Source: a virus
Reading direction: 5' to 3' (one strand)
DNA length: 59,129 bases
IMG/VR virus record: IMGVR_UViG_3300044846_001771
Span: 1-59,129 of that record
The position numbers and the translations under genes were made by a program. Positions within the stretch are counted from its first letter, which is position 1. Each line of letters opens with the position of its first letter. Of the stretch, positions 15,185 through 23,359 are shown piece after piece. The notes beneath the pieces are model-generated. The model saw only the letters and a list, made by a program, of their open reading frames with translations, made no database searches and was not told where the DNA came from.

Positions 15185-16999
15185 ATGGAACAAAACGAAA
15201 AAAATTTAACGATTTGGCAAAGATTATCCAAAACGTTCGGACCTAATTCATTATTAGGGATGGATGATCCTACCTATAGGTTTGATAAAAAAGAAATATT
15301 AAAGACTACCGATAAGTCTAAATTTGAAAAAGAGAAATTAGAAATCCAACAAACTTTATTTTTAAGTGATAATTGGAAAAAGATTGAAAATAACTTATAC
15401 AGTCAAGCGGTATATTACGAACCAAACAGAATGTCCGCATTCTACGATTATGAATCTATGGAATATACACCAGAAATCTCAACGGCCTTGGATATATATG
15501 CTGAGGAGTCAACAACATCAAACCATGATGGGTTTATATTACAAGTTTATTCTGAATCACAAAGAATTAAAAGTATCTTAGTAGATTTATTTAATAATAA
15601 TTTAGATATTAATACAAACTTACAAATGTGGGTAAGAAACATGTGTAAGTATGGTGATAACTTTGTTTACTTAAAACTTGACCCTGAAAAAGGTATTGTA
15701 AGTTGTATGCAATTACCTAATATTGAAATCGAAAGATTAGAAAGAGGTATGGAATCCAGGACTATAAACACCACCCCATCAACAAAAAACGAGAAAAACT
15801 TAAGGTTTACTTGGAAAAATAAGGATATGGAGTTTAACACTTGGGAAATGGCCCATTTTAGATTGCTAGGTGATGATAGAAAATTACCATATGGTACATC
15901 GATGTTAGAAAAGGCTCGTAGAATATGGAAACAACTTGTATTGGCGGAAGATGCTATGTTAATTTATAGAACATCAAGAGCTCCCGAAAGAAGAGTATTT
16001 AAAGTCTTTGTTGGTAATATGGACGATAAAGATGTTGAGGCTTACGTACAAAGAGTGGCAAATAAATTTAAACGAGATCAAATTGTTGATTCTAAAACAG
16101 GTAATGTTGATTTACGTTTCAACCAAATGGCGGTAGATCAAGATTACTTTATTCCTGTTAGAGACGCAACACAGACAATGCCTATTGAGACATTGGCAGG
16201 GGCAGCAAATCTTTCTGAGATTGCCGATATTGAATACATCCAAAAGAAATTATTAACCGCATTAAGAATACCAAAAGCGTATATAGGTTTTGAAGAAGCG
16301 GTGGGTGATGGTAAAAATTTATCTTTATTAGATATTAGATTTGCAAGAACTATTCATAAAATACAAAAAAGTATAATTTCGGAATTAAATAAAATTGCAA
16401 TTATACATTTATTTTTACTTGGGTTTGAGGATGAATTAAATAACTTTACTTTAGGTTTAACTAATCCATCTAAACAGGCCGATTTATTAATGGTTGAGGT
16501 ATGGAAAGAAAAGGTTTTATTGTATAAGGATATGGTTACAGAAATTCCAAATTCACTACAACCTACATCCGCAACTTGGGCTAAAAAACATATTTTTGGT
16601 TTTTCTGATGAAGAAATTAAATTAGAATTACAACAAATAAGATTAGAAAGGGCGGTGTCAGCCGAATTGGCAAATACACCAACAATAATTACTCACACAG
16701 GATTCTTTGATACTGTAGATAAACTTTATAAAACTCAAACAGGAAGTACCCAAACTGCGGGTGCCGATCCAGCAGCAGGAGGGTCAACACCTCCACCAAT
16801 GGGAGGAGGACCACCTCCACCACCTGGAGGAGCAGAGTCGGCAGGAGGACCACCAATCCCTGAAAGTATTAAGAAAAATAATTTAAACTTACTTTTAGAA
16901 AGTGATGATATATTTGGGGATGAATATATTGATTTATCAAAGGCGTCAAATTCTTTAGGGGATATAGAACAAGAACTTGATAAATTACTAAACAGTTAA
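15185..16999 (+). CDS. 20: Portal protein (T4 gp20-like)
   Basis: The 604-aa product forms the dodecameric DNA channel at the head vertex and initiates prohead assembly. Characteristic gp20 segments are present: YTPEISTALDIYAEE near 98, YGTSMLEKARRIWKQ near 237, then TSRAPERRVFKVFVGN and a YIQKKLLTALRIP stretch. T4 gp20 is 524 aa. The extra length is mostly a C-terminal Gly/Pro-rich linker (about residues 520-560) and a final acidic segment containing L-L-L-E, a possible protease site. It is followed by the 17020 gene where T4 places the small core genes 67 and 68. Confidence 0.96.
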   Translation: MEQNEKNLTIWQRLSKTFGPNSLLGMDDPTYRFDKKEILKTTDKSKFEKEKLEIQQTLFLSDNWKKIENNLYSQAVYYEPNRMSAFYDYESMEYTPEISTALDIYAEESTTSNHDGFILQVYSESQRIKSILVDLFNNNLDINTNLQMWVRNMCKYGDNFVYLKLDPEKGIVSCMQLPNIEIERLERGMESRTINTTPSTKNEKNLRFTWKNKDMEFNTWEMAHFRLLGDDRKLPYGTSMLEKARRIWKQLVLAEDAMLIYRTSRAPERRVFKVFVGNMDDKDVEAYVQRVANKFKRDQIVDSKTGNVDLRFNQMAVDQDYFIPVRDATQTMPIETLAGAANLSEIADIEYIQKKLLTALRIPKAYIGFEEAVGDGKNLSLLDIRFARTIHKIQKSIISELNKIAIIHLFLLGFEDELNNFTLGLTNPSKQADLLMVEVWKEKVLLYKDMVTEIPNSLQPTSATWAKKHIFGFSDEEIKLELQQIRLERAVSAELANTPTIITHTGFFDTVDKLYKTQTGSTQTAGADPAAGGSTPPPMGGGPPPPPGGAESAGGPPIPESIKKNNLNLLLESDDIFGDEYIDLSKASNSLGDIEQELDKLLNS

Positions 17000-17007
17000 T
17001 ATTTATA
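17000..17007 (+). promoter_or_regulatory. Late promoter motif TATTTATA
   Basis: An exact copy overlaps the end of the portal stop region and lies 12 bases before the start at 17020. Confidence 0.55.
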
Positions 17008-17019
17008 ATAAAAAAAAAT

Positions 17020-17739
17020 ATGAAATTTGGTGTTTTAAAATCTAAAATAGAAAAGTGTTTAATTGAGTCATACAATAAAAACACGTTAAAAGATAATATT
17101 TTTATCTTTAATGAATTGGTTAAAAAGAACAAAAATATAAGTAAAATTTATTATTTATATGATGAACTTTCATCTAATAAAGGTTTGTCCGAATCAGTGG
17201 CGAATGATTTTATTAATGGGTCAATAACAATATATGAGAACGCATTAAACAAAATTAATAAAAAGGACATCCAAGAAATTAGTTTATGGTTAAATAACAT
17301 TAACACAAAAAACGAATACGAAAAAATAGACAACCTATTTTCAAGTAATGTTGTTATGTTGGAAAGTAAAATCCAAAGTAGAAAACTTGTTGTTGAGGGT
17401 CTTAAGTCATCCAAACCATTTTCTAATAACGAGGTTGTTTCACTTCCTTTAGAAAGTATGGTTAAAGTTGCTAATGATACAATTACAAATTATTTATCTA
17501 ATGTTAGTGAGTCAGAAAAAAAAGAAATACTTAGTTTATTAAAAGAAGATAACGATAAGTTAGAAATTAAATTTGACTTCATTAAAGAAAACACAATAAA
17601 AAGACTTGAGAATATATTATCTTCTGACTCAGATCCTGATACTGTTGGGGCAATTAAGGAAACTATTGAAAAGGTTAAAAATGAATCTTTTGATAAAATC
17701 TCCTATATAAAATTAAAAAATCTAAATGAAAGTCTTTAA
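17020..17739 (+). CDS. Predicted prohead core protein
   Basis: The 239-aa protein is helical, Lys/Glu/Asn-rich and unrecognised. Its first 16 residues (MKFGVLKSKI to CLIE then S) are basic and end in L-I-E, fitting the T4 prohead-protease rule. Position, directly between portal and protease genes, matches that of T4 core proteins gp67 and gp68, although no sequence match is claimed. The C-terminus is helical and charged. Its last four bases overlap the end of the bS21-like gene on the other strand. Confidence 0.8.
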   Translation: MKFGVLKSKIEKCLIESYNKNTLKDNIFIFNELVKKNKNISKIYYLYDELSSNKGLSESVANDFINGSITIYENALNKINKKDIQEISLWLNNINTKNEYEKIDNLFSSNVVMLESKIQSRKLVVEGLKSSKPFSNNEVVSLPLESMVKVANDTITNYLSNVSESEKKEILSLLKEDNDKLEIKFDFIKENTIKRLENILSSDSDPDTVGAIKETIEKVKNESFDKISYIKLKNLNESL

Positions 17740-17915
17740 TTAAAATTCTTTTGTTTATATTTTGAATTATTTAAAATCTGTCTATTAATGACAGATTTTT
17801 TTTTATATTCTTTTAAATCATTTAAGATACTATTCTGTCTTGTTTTGATAACTTTACTTTTTAATTCTTTTAGAGATCGTTCGATATCTCCTTTTTTCAC
17901 CTTTACTATTAACAT
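17736..17915 (-). CDS. rpsU: Ribosomal protein bS21 homologue
   Basis: The 59-aa frame reads MLIVKVKKGD at the start and continues IERSLKELKSKV, then a basic helix ending KYKQKNFN. This follows the bS21 pattern: strand V-K-V, acidic turn, I-E-x-x-L-K, Lys-rich helix, KKKSVINRQ. In Bacteroidota, bS21 helps bury the anti-Shine-Dalgarno tail of 16S rRNA, so a phage copy could change which mRNAs are translated. It is convergent with the 17020 gene, antisense to the head module, and has its own host-type promoter, suggesting early expression. It is slightly shorter than host bS21 (about 64 aa). A hairpin at 17775-17797 lies inside the frame. Confidence 0.8.
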   Translation of the reverse strand: MLIVKVKKGDIERSLKELKSKVIKTRQNSILNDLKEYKKKSVINRQILNNSKYKQKNFN

Positions 17916-17952
17916 AAATTTATATTGATTTTGTTTACCTTGATATATATAA

Positions 17953-17984
17953 CAAATTTAAGTAAACTTATTCAAAATAAACAA
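17953..17984 (-). promoter_or_regulatory. Host-type promoter for the bS21-like gene
   Basis: On the minus strand TTG (17982-17984) is followed after 21 bases by TAAATTTG (17953-17960), the Bacteroidota form. The start codon at 17915 lies about 37 bases downstream of the box. Confidence 0.5.
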
Positions 17985-18004
17985 TTTTACTATGAAAAAA
18001 AAAT

Positions 18005-18472
18005 ATGAAAAAAGGAAAAACCTCAAAAATCAACGGGTTCAGAACGTCAAAAATAACTTACGGAACTGTTGATTCGAAAGAATTTAAATCACTCTATTTA
18101 AATTTACAAACTTGGGTAGAACCTAAAAAAGACTCTGAAAATTGGACAAGGGTTGTCTTAAATATGAATAGGGCAATTAAACACTCCTTATACCAAAACA
18201 TGGATAAAAATATATTTGATGAAAAATTTATTGTTGATTTGGATCTTAGAACAAGTGGATTACAATTAAAGAAAAAATCATTTATGAATTTGGAGGTTAA
18301 CTTATATCTAATTAAAGAAATTGACTTTAAATCACTAGCATTAAAAAAATCATTAAAATTATTAGTAAAAAACATATACGATGATGTCTTAAATAAGAAC
18401 GAATATTTTAAATGTTATTTAACTAAAAATGGAAATTCTAAGGTAATAAAAGTAAAAACCGAAAAAGTTTAA
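18005..18472 (+). CDS. Hypothetical protein of the head module
   Basis: The 155-aa protein is basic and unrecognised. It has alternating hydrophobic strands (VVLNMNRAIKHSLYQ, FIVDLDLRTSGLQL, FMNLEVNLYLI) and a helical C-terminus, suggesting an alpha/beta fold. The start at 18005 is chosen because the nearby ATG at 17992 is in another frame that stops after 25 codons. No TATTTATA motif lies immediately upstream. The next motif is just after its stop, so it may be expressed separately from gp21. Confidence 0.75.
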   Translation: MKKGKTSKINGFRTSKITYGTVDSKEFKSLYLNLQTWVEPKKDSENWTRVVLNMNRAIKHSLYQNMDKNIFDEKFIVDLDLRTSGLQLKKKSFMNLEVNLYLIKEIDFKSLALKKSLKLLVKNIYDDVLNKNEYFKCYLTKNGNSKVIKVKTEKV

Positions 18473-18480
18473 TATTTATT
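18473..18480 (+). promoter_or_regulatory. Late promoter motif TATTTATT
   Basis: The motif lies 13 bases before the protease start. Confidence 0.5.
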
Positions 18481-18493
18481 AAAAAACTTTAAA

Positions 18494-19213
18494 ATGAAAA
18501 TATTAGGACCTAATGAAATTGGAAAGGGCATTCTTATAGAATATGATGCGGGATACATTAATCCAAGAACTGTAAACAATCAATATATACTTGAGTCTAA
18601 TAATAATAATTTAGACCATTCAAAACCATTTGAATTTTATGCGGTATTACAAAAATACGATACCCCAAATAGAAACGGTAGAATTTACCCTGAAAAAATT
18701 CTAAAAAGAGAATCTGAGAATTATAAAAAAATGATCGATAAAGGAACCTCTCTTTCTGAATTAAATCACCCTGAATCATCATTAATTGATTTAGATAGAG
18801 TTTCACACATTATCACAGAAGTTTGGTGGGATGGTCCGGTTCTTTTAGGTAAATTGAGATTACTTACAAGTCCAGGATTTCATGAAAGTGGTATATGTTC
18901 AACAAAAGGTGACTTAGCGGCAAATTACCTAAGACAAGGAGTTACTTTAGGTATATCCTCTCGTGGTGTAGGATCATTAAAAAAGGTTGGAGAACAAAAC
19001 GAAGTACAGGATGATTTTGAACTTATATGTTTTGATTTAGTGTCTTCACCATCAACTCCTGGTGCTTATTTATTCTTAGATAAAAATGACAGATCAAAAT
19101 TTGATGAGAATTTAGAAGAAAATAAAAAAATGTCAGTAGAAAGAAATGTTGGTGAATCCGGAAATAAATCTCTTGACTTAATGAAAAGATTAACCGATTA
19201 TTTGGGTAAATAA
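18494..19213 (+). CDS. 21: Prohead core protease (T4 gp21-like)
   Basis: The 239-aa protease matures the prohead by cutting scaffold, capsid and internal proteins after I/L-x-E. Family segments are NRNGRIYP (59-66), SELNHPESS (88-96, candidate catalytic His 92) and GISSRGVG (153-160, candidate catalytic Ser 155 or 156), then FDLVSSPSTPGAYL. It lies between core-protein and scaffold genes, as in T4. Its presence supports the reading of the I/L/V-x-E leaders found across this window as real processing sites. It retains both catalytic segments and looks intact. Confidence 0.95.
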   Translation: MKILGPNEIGKGILIEYDAGYINPRTVNNQYILESNNNNLDHSKPFEFYAVLQKYDTPNRNGRIYPEKILKRESENYKKMIDKGTSLSELNHPESSLIDLDRVSHIITEVWWDGPVLLGKLRLLTSPGFHESGICSTKGDLAANYLRQGVTLGISSRGVGSLKKVGEQNEVQDDFELICFDLVSSPSTPGAYLFLDKNDRSKFDENLEENKKMSVERNVGESGNKSLDLMKRLTDYLGK

Positions 19214-19221
19214 AAAAAATT

Positions 19222-19437
19222 ATGGAACAAGGAGAAAAATATTTTGTAGCAAAAATTGCTTCTGATTTATTAGATAGTGAATCAGGAAAAGTAAAAAAAG
19301 TAAAAGAAGAAAAATTAGTTTTAGGGTATACCCCAACGGATGTTGAGGCAAAAGTAACCAAAGTTTACGAACACTACACAATGGATTGGAGAATTACTTC
19401 AATTACAGAAAGTAAGATTGATGAGGTTATTGAATAA
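19222..19437 (+). CDS. DUF4494-like small protein
   Basis: The 71-aa protein resembles DUF4494, a Bacteroidota-centred family. It has YFVAKIASD at the start, a KVKKVKEEKLVLGYTPTDVEAK core matching the family's KKVTE-LV-A-FTEAEA pattern, and a final WRITSITESKIDEVI strand-helix. The family's function is unknown. Its spacing, 8 bases behind gp21 and ahead of a terminator, shows it is co-expressed with the protease. It supports the Bacteroidota host call. Confidence 0.65.
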   Translation: MEQGEKYFVAKIASDLLDSESGKVKKVKEEKLVLGYTPTDVEAKVTKVYEHYTMDWRITSITESKIDEVIE

Positions 19438-19457
19438 ATAAAAAACTTAAAATTTTG

Positions 19458-19490
19458 AAAAGGAGGTACTAATAATACCTCCTTTTTTTA
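19458..19490 (+). terminator. Rho-independent terminator
   Basis: AAAAGGAGGTA (19458-19468) pairs with TACCTCCTTTT (19476-19486) and continues into T. It closes the gp21 unit. Confidence 0.85.
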
Positions 19491-19529
19491 TTTATATTAA
19501 TAAAAACTGAATTTTTTACAAACTCATAA

Positions 19530-19537
19530 TATTTATT
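19530..19537 (+). promoter_or_regulatory. Late promoter motif TATTTATT
   Basis: The motif lies 18 bases before the scaffold start, between a terminator and the gene. Confidence 0.55.
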
Positions 19538-19555
19538 TGATAAAACAAACTATAA

Positions 19556-21262
19556 ATGAGTAGAAAAACAGTAGTAGAAGAGGCAGTTATCCAAATGAAA
19601 AATTTAGAAGACGCTCTTAAAGAAAACGCAAAAGGAATACTTGCTTCGACAATGAGACAAGAAATCAAATCACTAGTAAAAGAATCTCTGAAAGAACAAG
19701 ATGAGGTTGACACTGATGACGAAGAAGAGGTTGATATTGTATCGCCTGATGACGAAGAAGACGTTAATGTTGACGATGAGGAAACTTTTGACGTAGAAGA
19801 CGATGACATGGATCTAGAAGACGATGACATTGACGACGAAGACGATGACATTGACGACGAAGATGAAGACATGGGAGTTAATATGGGTCTTGACGTGGAT
19901 GACGAAGAAGAAACTATCGACATGAGAGGTGCTAGCGACGAAGATGTTGCGGTTGTATTCTCTAAGATGGGTAAAAATGATAAAGTTTCTATCGAAAAAA
20001 TTGGTGACTATTATGATCTTAAAGACACTGAAAATGACACTGAATATATTATAAAATTAAATGAATCTGATGAGGATGAGTTTGGTTCTATGAGAGGTCG
20101 TTATTTTGGTGACGAAGAAGAGGAAGATGAGTTTGGTCCTATAATGGGTTCTACCTTTGATGATGAAGAAGATGATGAAGATCGTTTTGGATCTATGATG
20201 GGTTCTACCTTTGATGATGAAGATCGTTTTGGATCTATGATGGGTTCTACCTTTGATGATGAAGATCGTTTTGGATCTATGAAAGGCGGACGTTTTGATG
20301 ATGAAGATCGTTTTGGATCTATGAAAGGCGGACGTTTTGGTAGAGAACCAGAAGAAACTATTTATGAGTTAGAAATCGGTGAGGAAATGGAAGGAGACGT
20401 TGGTTTAGGTGAAGACCTTGATGAAATGTACATGGATGAAGATATGTCTTATGAAGATCTTGGTGAAATGTATGTGGATGAAGATATGACCTATGAAGAC
20501 CTTGACGAAATGTTTGTTGAAGAAGAATCTGAAGTAGATTTTGAAAGTTTACCTAAAATGAATTTAAACAAATATAAAGTACACGAATCTAAACAAAAAA
20601 CAGGAAGTGCATCAAAATTTAAATATAGTAAAAAACCAAACCAAGAAGGTGGGTTTGACACAAAAATGAAAGAAGGTTCTAAACGTTATGGAAAATCAGG
20701 TAAAGCTAATTTTGATTACGATAACGAAGACCCAAATTCAGAAATTGTGATGAAAATTGTGAACAAAATTACTAAAGGTAAAAAAATTGAAACTAAAGAG
20801 GCTTCAAGAACATTGGCAAACAACAGAAAGGTAAAAAGAAACTTAATGGCGTCACCAAGTCAATTGAAAGAAGAAGTTGAAGTGCTAAGAGAAAAGAATG
20901 ACGAATACAGAAAAGCCCTTGATTTGTTTAGAACAAAATTAAATGAGGTGGCGGTATTCAATTCTAACTTGGCATACGCAACAAGATTGTTCACAGAACA
21001 TTCAACAACTAAACCAGAAAAAATAAATATTTTGAGAAGATTCGATAATGTTGAATCTTTAAAAGAATCCAAAAATCTTTATCAAATTCTTAAAGGTGAA
21101 TTATCTAACAATAATTTATCTGATAATAGTATTAACGAATCATTTAATAGAACCGTAACAAAATCTCCGTCTACGGGATCTTCGGTTAATTTAATTGAAT
21201 CAAAAACATACGAAAATCCACAATTCTTAAGAATGAAAGACTTAATGGGTAAAATAAAATAA
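19556..21262 (+). CDS. Prohead scaffold protein (gp22-like role)
   Basis: The 568-aa protein sits between protease and capsid genes, the place of T4 scaffold gp22. It has a helical N-terminus with SLVKE and SLKE sites, a long Asp/Glu-dominated region (about 45-330) with tandem 14-residue repeats, then a basic stretch. A helical C-terminal domain of about 130 residues (from QLKEEVEVLREKND, with NEVAVFNSNLAYATRLF) looks like the core of other T4-like scaffolds. Multiple I/L-x-E sites fit destruction by gp21. T4 gp22 is only 269 aa; the acidic repeats account for the extra length. Confidence 0.85.
   Translation: MSRKTVVEEAVIQMKNLEDALKENAKGILASTMRQEIKSLVKESLKEQDEVDTDDEEEVDIVSPDDEEDVNVDDEETFDVEDDDMDLEDDDIDDEDDDIDDEDEDMGVNMGLDVDDEEETIDMRGASDEDVAVVFSKMGKNDKVSIEKIGDYYDLKDTENDTEYIIKLNESDEDEFGSMRGRYFGDEEEEDEFGPIMGSTFDDEEDDEDRFGSMMGSTFDDEDRFGSMMGSTFDDEDRFGSMKGGRFDDEDRFGSMKGGRFGREPEETIYELEIGEEMEGDVGLGEDLDEMYMDEDMSYEDLGEMYVDEDMTYEDLDEMFVEEESEVDFESLPKMNLNKYKVHESKQKTGSASKFKYSKKPNQEGGFDTKMKEGSKRYGKSGKANFDYDNEDPNSEIVMKIVNKITKGKKIETKEASRTLANNRKVKRNLMASPSQLKEEVEVLREKNDEYRKALDLFRTKLNEVAVFNSNLAYATRLFTEHSTTKPEKINILRRFDNVESLKESKNLYQILKGELSNNNLSDNSINESFNRTVTKSPSTGSSVNLIESKTYENPQFLRMKDLMGKIK
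20078..20343 (+). repeat. Tandem 42-bp acidic repeats in the scaffold gene
   Basis: About six degenerate units encode EDRFGSMMGSTFDD-type 14-residue repeats. The last four are nearly identical at the DNA level, pointing to recent expansion. Confidence 0.85.
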
Positions 21263-21286
21263 AATAAACTTTTTAAAACAAACGTA

Positions 21287-21294
21287 TATTTATA
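21287..21294 (+). promoter_or_regulatory. Late promoter motif TATTTATA
   Basis: An exact copy lies 41 bases before the major capsid protein start. Confidence 0.6.
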
Positions 21295-21335
21295 ATATAC
21301 ATAAATAAAAAATAAAGCAAAAAAAACAAATAAAA

Positions 21336-23213
21336 ATGGGAGCATTATTAGAATCAGGTCTTGTTGGTAATATTGGGTTAAAACACCTTAAAGTTATCAA
21401 AGAAGACACAATTAACAAATGGGATAGATTAGGATTCCTTGAAGGCCTTAAAGGTCACCTAAAAGAAAACGTAGCACAGTTATATGAAAACCAAGCTTCT
21501 TTCTTGATTAACGAATCAACTTCTGAAACTTCTAACGGAGCGTTCGAAACTGTTGTTTTCCCTATCGTAAGAAGAGTTTTCTCTAAATTGTTAGCGAATG
21601 ATATCGTATCAGTACAAGCAATGAACTTACCAATCGGTAAATTGTTCTTCTTTGTACCTCGTATCCAAGGATATAACGACAACGCTTTAATTAACAATCC
21701 AGGAGGAACTCATTACTCTCCAATTGGTTCTCCACAAGCAATTGCTGACGGGGATAATAATCCTAACCAAGGATATCCAGGTGGACCAGGAACACCATAC
21801 ACTAAAAATCTTTATGATTTATTTTATGAAGGTAATGAGGCAGGATTAGATCCTCCAGGATTGTTTGACTATTCTAAAGGTCAATGGACTGCGGTAACTC
21901 AACCGGCTATTGCTATGGTATGGTCAGGTTCAAACTTAGTTTCGGCAGATACCGAATTTAATAGTGTAAATACAAGAAAAATGATTGTTAAACTTTGTGG
22001 ATTTAATAACTCAGGTGTTGGTAAATTAATCGGACCTGACGGTAACGAAATCGATACTGAAACTTTCCTTTCAGATCTTAAAATAACTGCTGATTTAAGT
22101 GTATTAACAGGATCTACAGGTTGTCCTAATTTAGATGAAATTGGAAATACAGATTTATCCGCACCATTATTATTTAGAGTTGTTACTCAAATTTATGGTA
22201 AAGGTATTGTACAACCTACATCAAGTAGCCAACCTACAACTTGGGCATCAACTGGTAACGGTGGTTCTTACAATGACATTTGTAGTCAAGAGGGTTGTAT
22301 CTATTTAGAAGTTGACCTTTCTTGTCCAGCATGTACTGACTGTGGAGCAACTACATTAGATGGTTACACAGGAACTACAATTGGTGAAATAACGAGTAAT
22401 GTTGCAGTTTTAGGACAATCTCCATTCGTAGCGGTTTATAAAAGATATAAAAGTTTAGAATTTGAAGATCAAATTGGTGAAGTTTCTTTTGACCTTGAGT
22501 CAGTTACTGTATCTGTTACAGAAAGAAAACTAAGAGCACAATGGTCTCCTGAATTAGCACAAGACGTTGCGGCATTCCATAACATCGATGCTGAGGCTGA
22601 ATTGACGGCATTGTTGTCAGAACAAGTTGCAGCTGAGATCGACCGTGAAATTTTACGTGACTTACGTAAAGGAGCAGCTTGGAACCTACGTTGGGATTAC
22701 AACGGATGGAGAAGACTAGAATTAACTACATCTTATACTCAAAAAGATTGGAACCAAACTTTGATCACTGCGATCAATCAGTTGTCAGCACAAATCCACA
22801 AATCTACTTTAAGAGGTGGAGCTAACTGGATCGTTGTTTCTTCTGAGGTTTCTGCAATCTTTGATGACTTAGAATACTTCCACGTATCTAACGCATCTCC
22901 TGAGCAAGATCAGTATAACATGGGTATTGAGAGAGTTGGTACTTTGTCAGGACGTTACCAAGTTTACCGTGATCCTTACTTCCCACCAAACACAATTTTG
23001 ATTGGACACAAAGGAACATCATTGTTAGACACAGGTTACATCTACGCACCGTACGTACCTCTACAATTAACACCTACAATGTACAACCCATTCAACTTTA
23101 CACCTATCAAAGGTATTATGACAAGATACGCTAAGAAAATGGTTAACAACCGTTTCTACGCAAGAGTCACAGTTGATGGAGTTAGAACATTTGACTTAAG
23201 AGAATTGAGATAA
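21336..23213 (+). CDS. 23: Major capsid protein (T4 gp23-like)
   Basis: The 625-aa shell protein has the gp23 layout. A helical N-terminal pro-segment ends FLINE at residue 60, then STSE; T4 gp23 is cut after LTE at 65. Next come GAFETVVFPIVRRVF, the VQAMNLPIGKLFFF strand, and the conserved core TERKLRAQWSPELAQDVAAF (395-414) with DAEAELTALL. Compared with T4 (521 aa) there is an insertion at about 115-355 containing Cys 316, 321, 330, 333 and 336, a possible zinc or disulphide site. Codon use is richer in C than in neighbouring genes, as expected for very high expression. It has its own late motif and terminator. Confidence 0.97.
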   Translation: MGALLESGLVGNIGLKHLKVIKEDTINKWDRLGFLEGLKGHLKENVAQLYENQASFLINESTSETSNGAFETVVFPIVRRVFSKLLANDIVSVQAMNLPIGKLFFFVPRIQGYNDNALINNPGGTHYSPIGSPQAIADGDNNPNQGYPGGPGTPYTKNLYDLFYEGNEAGLDPPGLFDYSKGQWTAVTQPAIAMVWSGSNLVSADTEFNSVNTRKMIVKLCGFNNSGVGKLIGPDGNEIDTETFLSDLKITADLSVLTGSTGCPNLDEIGNTDLSAPLLFRVVTQIYGKGIVQPTSSSQPTTWASTGNGGSYNDICSQEGCIYLEVDLSCPACTDCGATTLDGYTGTTIGEITSNVAVLGQSPFVAVYKRYKSLEFEDQIGEVSFDLESVTVSVTERKLRAQWSPELAQDVAAFHNIDAEAELTALLSEQVAAEIDREILRDLRKGAAWNLRWDYNGWRRLELTTSYTQKDWNQTLITAINQLSAQIHKSTLRGGANWIVVSSEVSAIFDDLEYFHVSNASPEQDQYNMGIERVGTLSGRYQVYRDPYFPPNTILIGHKGTSLLDTGYIYAPYVPLQLTPTMYNPFNFTPIKGIMTRYAKKMVNNRFYARVTVDGVRTFDLRELR

Positions 23214-23235
23214 TCAATTAAACTGAATAAGAGAA

Positions 23236-23265
23236 AAGGAGATAAGAAATTATCTCCTTTTTTGT
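23236..23265 (+). terminator. Rho-independent terminator
   Basis: AAGGAGATAA (23236-23245) pairs perfectly with TTATCTCCTT (23250-23259) around GAAA and is followed by T. It closes the capsid gene. Confidence 0.9.
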
Positions 23266-23336
23266 TATGGGCTAATTTATAACACCATTATGCTCGACCG
23301 ATCAAATTAATATCTAACACTAAATAATTTCATAAG

Positions 23337-23344
23337 TATTTATT
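23337..23344 (+). promoter_or_regulatory. Late promoter motif TATTTATT
   Basis: The motif lies 15 bases before the start of the secreted T9SS-type protein, which ties that gene to the late programme. Confidence 0.5.
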
Positions 23345-23359
23345 AGTAAATGATATCTT

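Noticed and set aside
17775-17797. AATCTGTC-TATTAAT-GACAGATT hairpin with T-run, looking like a terminator behind the 17020 gene
   Set aside because: It lies wholly inside the bS21-like reading frame on the other strand. It may still end plus-strand transcription, but I do not list it as a free-standing terminator.
19516-19923. Ser-rich minus-strand open frame
   Set aside because: Antisense shadow of GAC/GAA repeats in the scaffold gene.
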